From VGKP01 sp964578345 (GTDB taxonomy: Archaea > Nanobdellota > Nanobdellia > Pacearchaeales > GW2011-AR1): 6,307 bases of DNA. A model generated the notes under the pieces. The model was not told the origin of the DNA, ran no database searches, and saw nothing but the letters and a program-made list of their open reading frames with translations. Within the stretch, counting starts at the first letter, position 1; each line of letters starts with the position of its first letter. Below are positions 1 through 6,100 of this stretch, in pieces. The position numbers were made by a program, and so were the translations under genes. The stretch spans positions 1-6,307 of the forward strand of contig CAZOCP010000033.1 of the NCBI GenBank assembly GCA_964578345.1, given 5' to 3'.

Positions 1-15
1 AGAACATCAAAAACC

Positions 16-22
16 TTATAAA
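16..22 (+). promoter_or_regulatory. TATA box for the 246-residue hypothetical gene
   Basis: The sequence TTATAAA is centred about 33 bases before the ATG at 52. With the usual archaeal distance of about 25 bases from TATA centre to transcription start, the mRNA would begin around 43-48 and carry almost no leader. No Shine-Dalgarno sequence precedes the ATG, which fits near-leaderless translation. A second TATA-like stretch (42-48) is too close to the start codon to be the main element. The start site itself is inferred. Confidence 0.5.
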
Positions 23-51
23 CCCACATATCTCTCAAAGCCTATAAAAAG

Positions 52-792
52 ATGAAAATACAGCCATTTGTTGATAAACTTACTAACGCAAGTGCATATA
101 AAGATTTCCAAAAAAAATATAAGGACGCTTATATGGTTGCAGGTTTTTTTGTTATGGACTTTGAATCAGGGCAGAATATGCACCAGATTGACTATTATGT
201 ACCTTCAGAAAAAAAGATTGCTGCCTTTACAATAGATAAAGGAGTAAATCTTCAGCTTCTCTCTGTAATAAATGAAAAAGTGCCTGAAAAGCTGGATGCA
301 AAGGCAAAAATAGATTTAGATGCATTGGCAGGTATTTTAGGAGATGAAATGAAAAACAGAAGCATTACAGAAGAAATAAGAAAAATCATAGCTGTTCTTC
401 AAACAGTAGAGGGTAGGAAAGTATGGAGCTTAAACTGTGTTCTTTCAGGAATGAGCATTCTAAATGCCCATATAGAAGATGAATCTGAAACAATTTTAAA
501 AATGGAGAAAAAATCAATATTAGATTATGTAAAAAGAATGCCTATGCCAGATATTAAAAAAGCAGCAGCTGCAGAAGGGGTTGAAAGTTCAGAAGATGTT
601 AATGATAAAATAAAAAAACTTAATGAATTAGAGGCCGCGATTGAAGAAGAGAAAAAAGAGCTGAATGCCTCAGAAAAATCCTCAGAAAAATCAAATGGGA
701 AAACACCGGACAAACAGCAGCCAGAATCAATAAAAGAAAATATTTCTGAAACCGCAAAAGAAACCGCCAAAAAATCTAAAAAAAAGAAGTGA
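52..792 (+). CDS. Hypothetical protein with a globular N-terminal domain and a charged, lysine-rich C-terminal tail
   Basis: This encodes 246 residues. I do not recognise a characterised family; the N-terminal part resembles hypothetical proteins I associate with DPANN archaea, but that is memory, not a search. Residues 1-163 look like a compact alpha/beta domain: alternating strand-like segments (AYMVAGFFVMDF 26-37, QIDYYVP 45-51, KKIAAFTID 54-62), helical segments, and a stretch with one Trp and the only Cys (VWSLNCVLSGM 124-134). From about 164 the chain becomes highly charged: a probable coiled coil (about 181-205, rich in Glu and Lys) and then a disordered Ser/Glu/Lys tail ending in KKSKKKK. 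There is no signal peptide or membrane segment, so a cytoplasmic location is likely. The basic tail could bind nucleic acid or ribosomes, but that is a guess. The ATG at 52 fits the upstream TATA box. The TGA stop lies inside a tandem duplication shared with the next gene. Confidence 0.8.
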   Translation: MKIQPFVDKLTNASAYKDFQKKYKDAYMVAGFFVMDFESGQNMHQIDYYVPSEKKIAAFTIDKGVNLQLLSVINEKVPEKLDAKAKIDLDALAGILGDEMKNRSITEEIRKIIAVLQTVEGRKVWSLNCVLSGMSILNAHIEDESETILKMEKKSILDYVKRMPMPDIKKAAAAEGVESSEDVNDKIKKLNELEAAIEEEKKELNASEKSSEKSNGKTPDKQQPESIKENISETAKETAKKSKKKK

Positions 793-828
793 TTTATAGA
801 TTAAAAAGAAATGATTTATAGATTAAAA
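781..828 (+). repeat. 22-bp tandem duplication at the junction of two genes
   Basis: Positions 781-806 match 803-828 at an offset of 22 bases, with a single mismatch (G789 against A811). Two copies lie head to tail. The first copy contains the stop codon of the 246-residue gene (TGA 790-792). The second contains the ATG (811) of the next gene in the context ATGA. Both copies encode the same start, (M/V)IYRLK, in the downstream frame, so the second gene's first codons are duplicated in its own upstream region. The likely ancestor had a 4-base ATGA (or GTGA) stop/start overlap. Confidence 0.85.
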
Positions 829-1108
829 GTTCCATCTTTTGTTTTGGAGAACGTTTGGAATGGCGAGGCAATGCGCCCCTATAGTGTTTATAGCATAGAT
901 AGATGATAACTTAACCAAAATCCTAGGGATTAACGCACACAACAGAAACAGCGTAATTCTTTGCTCTGAAGAGCCTATTCAAGCAGGACAGTATCTTATG
1001 CCTTTTCAGCTTGAAATAAGAAGCATAATCACAGTTAAACATCCGTGGTCGCGCACATTTTTCTTTCCAGAAAATCAAAAACACGATGTGCCAAATTCTG
1101 CGCTATAA
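811..1108 (+). pseudogene. Small hypothetical gene split by a 4-bp tandem duplication
   Basis: The frame from ATG 811 encodes 31 residues (MIYRLKVPSF through YSVYSIDR) and ends at TGA 904-906. A second frame, open from 899 to the TAA at 1106-1108, encodes 69 residues that also look protein-coding (for example ILCSEEPIQAGQYLMPFQ and VKHPWSRTFFFP). The two frames meet at a tandem ATAG-ATAG (895-898, 899-902). Deleting one copy joins them in phase as YSVYSIDDNLTKILGIN, giving a single 97-residue protein. No good start codon lies near the head of the second frame; the first internal ATG is at 998. I do not recognise the family and see no signal peptide or membrane helix. It follows the 246-residue gene closely and was probably co-transcribed with it. 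Codons such as CGC, CCG, TCG and GCG are more frequent here than in that neighbour. Alternatives are a +1 programmed shift at AGA-TGA, phase variation, or an assembly error. Confidence 0.7.
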
Positions 1109-1645
1109 TCAATGAGACTTATCCCAGAGCATCTTAGTATATCCCTTGCCGATTATCTCTTTCCGTCCAATACCAAACTTTTTCATTACTCCAAGCACGG
1201 ATTTACTGGCTTTTGAAATATCTTTTTCTTTGCTGCATAAATACTCAACTTCCAAAAACCATCCTAGATTTTTTATTTTATTCAACTCTATATGAAAATT
1301 CTTATTTATTTCATAAATATAGCTAATCTTCTCCTTTTTCAGCCATTTTCGGAATCCAAAATCATTAACCAAAGCCAGAAAATCATCTATTTTTGACAGC
1401 TTAAATTCATTTTCATATTTTGCATGTACTCCCTTCGCAAAATGAATTTTTTGTTTGAAATTCACCTCAAAAAACCCCCTTCTTTTTCTAATTCTTAAGC
1501 TCTTTTCAGGATAATGGCCTAAATCTTCAAGAGTATAATAGTCATCTTTCTTATTCTCTTTCCCGCAGTATCTTCCAATTTCCAGAGCCATTTTCTTATA
1601 TTTCTCAGGATTTTTTATTCTTGCTTTTGCTTCAACTTCTATCAT
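1109..1645 (-). CDS. CYTH-domain protein, CyaB-like (class IV adenylate cyclase / thiamine triphosphatase superfamily)
   Basis: This encodes 178 residues, the normal size for a stand-alone CyaB-like CYTH protein. It opens with the family signature ExExK (E3, E5, K7 in IEVEAK). Other tunnel-domain elements follow: DDYY (34-37), LRIRK (50-54), NFKQK (62-66), ENEF (78-81), KWLKKEK (100-106), LGWFLEVE (127-134) and a closing GKGYTKML (166-173). CYTH enzymes bind triphosphate substrates with basic residues and metal with acidic ones inside a beta barrel. Known activities include adenylate cyclase, thiamine triphosphatase and inorganic triphosphatase; which applies here cannot be read from sequence. 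N122 (IELN) stands where Asp is usual (lD.v..LG). The frame stays open further upstream, but the ATG at 1645 is chosen because it starts right at the ExExK strand and one base after the preceding pilin stop. It is therefore probably translated from the pilin mRNA. No Shine-Dalgarno sequence is visible. Confidence 0.88.
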   Translation of the reverse strand: MIEVEAKARIKNPEKYKKMALEIGRYCGKENKKDDYYTLEDLGHYPEKSLRIRKRRGFFEVNFKQKIHFAKGVHAKYENEFKLSKIDDFLALVNDFGFRKWLKKEKISYIYEINKNFHIELNKIKNLGWFLEVEYLCSKEKDISKASKSVLGVMKKFGIGRKEIIGKGYTKMLWDKSH

Positions 1646-1646
1646 A

Positions 1647-2150
1647 TTATTTTTCTTTGAATTCACACTTTGTTTTTCTGGAAACTCTGCATGCTGTTTC
1701 TTTACCTGTGCTGTCAAGAACATAAGCAACAGTATACGCTGTCTCAGGAGGAAAAACATCACTTAGCATATTAGAAGAATGAGGAGGGACGCTAATCTTT
1801 TCAAGCTGGTCAGGTATAAAAGACTGGTCTGTTATCTCAATATTTCTGCTCTTTCCATTTTTCTCATAAAATTGGATTAATTTGCTAACTTTCTTACTCG
1901 CTCCTCCGGCTTCTCGTTTAAGAATAACTTGAACCTCACTATTACCATCATGAATACATCTAAAAGTATAAATATCAATATCTTTACAAGCATCAAAAGC
2001 AGTTATCTTACCTTCTCCTTTTTTAACACTTTGAAGGACAAAGCTGCTTAATATGCTAACAGCAACAACTACCATTGCAATGAATGAAACCGTGATAACC
2101 AAATCACTTAATCCTCTTTTATCTATCACCCCCTTCTTTGAATAAAACAT
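1647..2150 (-). CDS. Archaeal type IV pilin-like protein (pilin 1)
   Basis: This encodes 167 residues. The N-terminus has a short basic leader ending KRG, then LSDLVITV and a hydrophobic helix (about 15-40). That is the layout of archaeal class III prepilins, which are cut by a prepilin peptidase after the Gly, here probably G13|L14. The rest is a predicted extracellular beta-rich head with four cysteines (C55, C65, C154, C162), likely forming two disulfides. The last pair is C-x7-C, as in pilin 2. It ends in a basic tail (KCEFKEK). The ATG at 2150 lies 25 bases after a TATA box, which suggests a leaderless start. A GTG at 2129 would give VIDKRG|LSDL, closer in length to the likely pilin 2 leader, so the start is uncertain. 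The CYTH gene starts one base after this stop. No prepilin peptidase, pilus ATPase or platform protein is in the window, so the structure built (pilus, adhesin or minor pilin) is unknown. Confidence 0.85.
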   Translation of the reverse strand: MFYSKKGVIDKRGLSDLVITVSFIAMVVVAVSILSSFVLQSVKKGEGKITAFDACKDIDIYTFRCIHDGNSEVQVILKREAGGASKKVSKLIQFYEKNGKSRNIEITDQSFIPDQLEKISVPPHSSNMLSDVFPPETAYTVAYVLDSTGKETACRVSRKTKCEFKEK

Positions 2151-2170
2151 GTATTAATTAATAGATTCAG

Positions 2171-2180
2171 ATTTATAAGT
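2171..2180 (-). promoter_or_regulatory. TATA box of the pilin 1-CYTH operon
   Basis: On the - strand this reads ACTTATAAAT, with its centre 25 bases before the ATG at 2150. The predicted transcription start therefore falls at or next to that ATG. No other promoter-like element is obvious between pilin 1 and the CYTH gene, so both are probably transcribed from here. Confidence 0.6.
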
Positions 2181-2204
2181 TTATTGCCTTGTTCCTTGAG
2201 CACA

Positions 2205-2290
2205 AGAGAATTTCTATCTGAAATTCTCTGTTCAGAAAAATCACAGGGATTTTTCTGCATCCAAATCTCGAGAATCGGAGATTCTCGAGA
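2205..2290. repeat. Cluster of three consecutive perfect hairpins
   Basis: Three perfect inverted repeats lie in a row. Hairpin 1 has 10-bp arms 2205-2214 (AGAGAATTTC) and 2220-2229 with a 5-base loop. Hairpin 2 has 10-bp arms 2233-2242 (CAGAAAAATC) and 2248-2257 with a 5-base loop. Hairpin 3 has 11-bp arms 2266-2276 (TCTCGAGAATC) and 2280-2290 with a 3-base loop. The gaps between them are 3 and 8 bases. The left arms share an nAGAA...TC pattern, so they may be diverged copies of one unit. The cluster sits after pilin 2 and just upstream of the pilin 1 TATA box. It could be a terminator or mRNA-stabilising structure for pilin 2, a set of regulator sites, or a REP-like palindromic repeat. The arms are seen directly; the role is unknown. 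Confidence 0.75.
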
Positions 2291-2431
2291 GCGCCACTCA
2301 TTTTTATATCTTTAGTAGAATGGATACAATTTGTATTTATTGAAACATACCTGCCATTTTCATCTGAGAAAACCAAATCCTCACACATCAAGTGAATCTT
2401 TTCAAAGTAAATTAAGAGATTATAGATAGTA

Positions 2432-2890
2432 TCAGGTACAAGTAAATTCTGAATAAAGAGGGCAATTATAATCCTTGCCATCAACATTTACAATAGGTTG
2501 TAACCTAATTGAATCTATTGTAGTAGAACCAGAAGACAATACCGTAGTTGATGTACTTAAAACGTTATTAATACTACCTAAAGTTACTGGCGAAGAGGCG
2601 GCATATGCTGTAGCTGCACTATTTTTATAATATATCTTACTGTTTGATGATAACTTTACATTAGCACTCTCACCTCTCTCTAAAACTACACTAGCTGTAT
2701 TACCTGTTTTTGTACAGCTTTTAATCTTTAAATCTAACTGTATATCCTGACAAGCTTGAAGATTATCTGCATTCTTAACAGTCTTATTAACTAAATTTAA
2801 TATAAACGTTGAAATAACACCAACAGCAACTAAAGCCACTAAGATAATAGCAACTGTCGTAACCACATCACTCAAACCCTTTTTATTCAT
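2432..2890 (-). CDS. Archaeal type IV pilin-like protein (pilin 2)
   Basis: This encodes 152 residues starting MNKKG|LSDVV, followed by a strongly hydrophobic helix (about 9-34). That is an archaeal class III prepilin leader, with predicted cleavage after G5 and the helix acting as membrane anchor and pilus core. The exported head has four cysteines (C47, C59, C143, C151). The second pair, C-x7-C at the very end, matches pilin 1 and suggests the same disulfide pattern. Residues 82-126 are rich in Ser, Thr, Ala and Asn, typical of an exposed variable pilin surface. The ATG at 2890 is chosen because GGGGTG lies 8 bases upstream; an in-frame ATG at 2914 would give a 13-residue leader and a leaderless start 24 bases after the TATA box. 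It is paralogous to pilin 1 in its N-terminus and cysteine layout, but the heads are otherwise dissimilar. It has its own promoter and faces away from the helicase gene. Confidence 0.87.
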   Translation of the reverse strand: MNKKGLSDVVTTVAIILVALVAVGVISTFILNLVNKTVKNADNLQACQDIQLDLKIKSCTKTGNTASVVLERGESANVKLSSNSKIYYKNSAATAYAASSPVTLGSINNVLSTSTTVLSSGSTTIDSIRLQPIVNVDGKDYNCPLYSEFTCT

Positions 2891-2898
2891 CTCTTTAA

Positions 2899-2905
2899 CA
2901 CCCCT
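2899..2905 (-). promoter_or_regulatory. Shine-Dalgarno sequence of pilin 2
   Basis: On the - strand this reads AGGGGTG, close to the archaeal anti-16S consensus AGGAGGTGAT. It ends 8 bases before the ATG at 2890, and so supports that start over the one at 2914. A similar GGGGGTGAT in pilin 1 (2125-2133) is not followed by an ATG at that spacing. Confidence 0.55.
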
Positions 2906-2933
2906 TATTTTCATAAATCATTTAAATTATATT

Positions 2934-2943
2934 AGTATATAAA
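2934..2943 (-). promoter_or_regulatory. TATA box of pilin 2
   Basis: On the - strand this reads TTTATATACT, centred 24 bases before the ATG at 2914 and 48 before the ATG at 2890. Transcription would start near 2914, giving either a leaderless mRNA or a leader of about 24 bases carrying the GGGGTG element. The geometry is nearly identical to that of pilin 1. Confidence 0.6.
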
Positions 2944-2974
2944 TCTTTCTCTCTCTTTAAAATTGTGAAAACTC

Positions 2975-3030
2975 CAATTTTCCGTCGGCGCAGAAAAAAG
3001 CAGAAAATTTTTATCGACGAGAAAAAATTG
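2975..3030. repeat. Imperfect inverted repeat in the divergent promoter region
   Basis: CAATTTTCCGTCG (2975-2987) is mirrored imperfectly by CGACGAGAAAAAATTG (3015-3030). The CGTCG/CGACG core and the AATT ends pair; the middle is unequal in length. Between the arms GCAGAAAA occurs twice (2990-2997, 3000-3007). It lies between two divergent promoters, so it could be an operator or only a chance feature of A+T-rich DNA. Confidence 0.35.
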
Positions 3031-3064
3031 AGGGCATTAAAGCCTAGAAAGTTAAATAAAACCC

Positions 3065-3079
3065 ATATATTTAATTAAT
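3065..3079 (+). promoter_or_regulatory. Probable TATA region of the helicase-nuclease gene
   Basis: The A+T stretch ATATATTTAATTAAT is centred roughly 35 bases before the ATG at 3108. A second candidate, TTATAC (3085-3090), is only about 20 bases away. No Shine-Dalgarno sequence precedes the ATG, so a short or absent leader is likely. Which element is used cannot be decided from sequence. Confidence 0.35.
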
Positions 3080-3107
3080 TAGCCTTATACACTCTATAAA
3101 ATTAAAA

Positions 3108-6100
3108 ATGACGTCAAGTATTGAAAAGAATAATTTAGAAGAAGCAATTAAAAAAACATCAGGCCCCTGCATTATTCTAGCAGGAGCAGGAACAGGAAAA
3201 ACTCATACAATTGTAGAAAAAATAAAATATTTTATTCAAAATAACATATACAGCCCAGAAAAAATAGTCTGCATCACTTTCTCAAACGAAGCAGCCGCAA
3301 ATGTTTTCATGAGAGTTAGAAAATCTCTTGACATAGAGTATGGAAAAGAGCCGATCATCAAGACATTCCATGCCTTTTCAGCAGACCTATTAAGGAAATA
3401 CGGTTCGCATATAGGAATCCCAGAAGACTTCAAGATTCTCGACCCTAACGAAGCAAAAGTAATTCTTCATAAAAATCTCAGAATTCAACCTTATTACTGC
3501 AGGAAGTATATCTCTACAATAAGCACAGCAAAGGATTTAGGAATCACTTTAGAAGATTTGCAAAAATATCTATTAAAGCAGCAGGAAAGATATAATGGAA
3601 TCGAACTAGAAAAACATTATAAAAATATTCAATTTGAACTCCAAGTAATGCATCTAAAAAAAGATTCTGAAAAAAAGAAAATTCTTTCAGACAAGCTTTC
3701 TCATTTGAACGAAGTCTTGGAATTGAAAAAATTTGTAAATTCTTGGAGCGCATATGAGAAAATCAAGGCAAAATACAACTGCCAAGATTATGCAGACTTG
3801 AGTTGGAATGCTCTTCTTTTGCTGAAAAAGTTCCCGGAAATAGCAAGTAATTTTTCCTGCCTGATTGTCGATGAATTTCAGGATACAAATAAAGTACAGC
3901 TTGATTTTCTTTTAGCTCTAGCAAGCCACGGCAATATTACAATTGTAGGAGACTTGAATCAAAGCATTTACAGATTTAGAGGGGCCTACAAGGAAAACTT
4001 TGCCCTATTCAAAAAGCATTTCAATGTCTTATCAAAAGACATATTCAATCTCGCAAAATCTTTCCGCTCACCAAATTCAGTGCTGAGGACAGCTCATAGA
4101 CTTATTCTCAATAACTATAACTCTCCAGAAGAGTGTTTTTTTGTTGAAAACGCAGAAGGAAGAAAGGGAGCTCCAATAGAAATTTATGAGCTTGTAAATG
4201 GAAAAGAAGAAGCTAGAAAAGTAGTTTCGCTAATTCAAGAAGAGATTAAAAGTGGAAGAAAACCAGAGGAGATTTGTGTTATGTTCAGGACTCATCAGCA
4301 AGGCAGAGTCATCCGCAAAGCTCTGGAAATAGTGCAGATTCCTTATTCATCTGTCACTAAAAACTCTCTTCTCATTTTGCCGGAAATTAAAATTGTTATA
4401 GACTATATAACTATCTTGAATAAAATCCAAAAAGAAGAAAGAGGAGGAGAACAGGAATTGTGGGATCTGCTATACCAATCAAAGTTTTCAGAGCAGGATC
4501 TAATTTTTCTTGGAAAATTTTTGAAGGAGCATAAAGATGAAAAATGCATAAGCAAAACTTTCCTTCAGGAAATGCTTTCGTTTCCTGTTTCTTCAGATGG
4601 AAAACTATGCTTAAAAATTCTTCGTGAACGTTTCGATCTTTTACTATTAAACGCGCATAAAGATACCTCTGCTTTGATTTCAGAAGTATATTCTATAACC
4701 GGCCTATTGGTAAACCAAAAATCCCGCGATGGAAAAGCCCTTTTTTTAAATCTTCATAGATTTTTGGAATTATCCCAGCACCACTCAAAGCTTTACAGTC
4801 CGGATTTAGGCTCTTTCTTGCACTATTTAGATGTCTTAAATAATTTAGAAATCGAGATACCTTCTGCCGAAGTTGAAGGCAATGGAGTGCAATTAATGAC
4901 TGCCCATGCAACAAAAGGTTTGGAGTATTCCGTAGTTATATTAACTAATATGGCGCAGAAAAGATTTCCTATAGAAAGGGCAGATCATTCAATCTTGCTG
5001 CCAAGAATCCTTTACCCAGATTTCACCCAGGACTTTCTTGGGCAGGATTTTTCTGAAGAAGCACTTAGAAAATATGAACTTCACCATCAATTATCAGAAG
5101 AGCGCAGGTTATGTTATGTTGCATTTACCCGCGCCAAAGAAAAATTAATTCTTACATACGCTAAAGAATATGCAGGGAAAAAAGCTTACCATTCATTATT
5201 TCTCGATGAATTAGATTATACTAAAAATTCAGATTTTACATTTCAGAAAGACCACGAATTAAAATACCAAGAGCCTATCTTTAACCTAAAGCCGGCCTCT
5301 TCTTTTGCATCGATTGTTTCCTCACCGCACTTCGAAGCCCAAATTCAAAGAGTAGCTTCTTCTCTATCGGCTCCGCCATCAAAAGAACAGAGATCATTCT
5401 CTCCTTCAGCACTTCTTTTGTTTTATGAATGCCAGAAAAAATATGAATATCAATACATTTACAATATGCCTGAGAAAAAAACTATTTCTTGGGAAGCAAT
5501 GCGTTTAGGCTCTTTCATACATTCTGTCTTAGAATATGGAGTGCAGAATAAATTCTATTCCTCTAAAGAGTTTGTAGATTATGCTAAAGAGTTGCACTTA
5601 AATGAAGACTGGGCTTTGGTAGATTTTTCAGAAGCAGAACACATGATAAAAGTTTTCTTTGAAAGAAACAAGGATAAATATAATGAAAAATCTCGAACAG
5701 AGCAGGTGCTGACTGTTGAATTAGGAGGTTTTCCATTTGTCGGCTTTGCAGACCGCATCGATGAGCATCCTCAAGGTATTGAGATAATAGATTATAAAAC
5801 AGGAAGGCAGGAAATTGCCCAGCGCCATCGGAATTGGCAGCTAGGATATTACGCGCTTGCTGCCGGCAAATTTGGCAAAGTGCACAAAATTACGCTTGAC
5901 ATGCTGAAGCAGGAACAGCCTCTTGAATTTATTATAGATGAGAAAGGTAATGCACAAGGAGTTAACACCGAGCGCATGGATTTCAATATTTATGAAGTCG
6001 AACAGGAATTAATAAGCACAGCAAAATCTATTTCAGAAGCCCGTTCCAAAGGATTCAAACCCTGTCCGTTAGAAAAAAACTGTGAATTTTGCAATGAGTA

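Larger units (their letters stand above)
2151..2431. other. Spacer between the two pilin genes
   Basis: This 281-base stretch holds the pilin 1 promoter, the three-hairpin cluster and, nearer pilin 2, a 13-base perfect palindrome at 2324-2336 (ATACAA-T-TTGTAT). On the - strand one frame stays open across most of it and contains protein-like sequence (about 2410-2290, including CEDLVFSDENGRYVSINTNC), but this frame overlaps the pilin 2 end in a different phase and runs into the hairpins. It may be the remnant of another pilin-like gene. I do not call it a gene. No RNA gene is visible. Confidence 0.5.

Noticed and set aside
525..770. 81-residue open frame on the - strand
   Set aside because: It lies wholly inside the 246-residue gene and its Ser/Phe-rich translation mirrors that gene's Glu/Lys-rich tail; no promoter or start signal.
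1646..1762. Extended N-terminus for the CYTH protein (39 extra residues)
   Set aside because: It would overlap the pilin 1 coding end in another phase, and the ExExK strand that begins CYTH proteins starts right at the ATG at 1645.
2205..2290. CRISPR-like array
   Set aside because: The three units are inverted repeats of different sequence with no constant direct repeat or spacers of regular length.
2173..2487. 104-residue open frame on the - strand as a gene
   Set aside because: It overlaps the end of pilin 2, runs through all three hairpins and has no leader or promoter; only the central stretch is protein-like, recorded as a possible remnant.
3236..3753. Open frames on the - strand under the helicase (3433-3236 and 3753-3544)
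   Set aside because: They lie antisense within conserved helicase coding sequence and show no recognisable family or start signal.
4693..4914. 73-residue open frame on the - strand
   Set aside because: Antisense shadow of the helicase region just before motif V.
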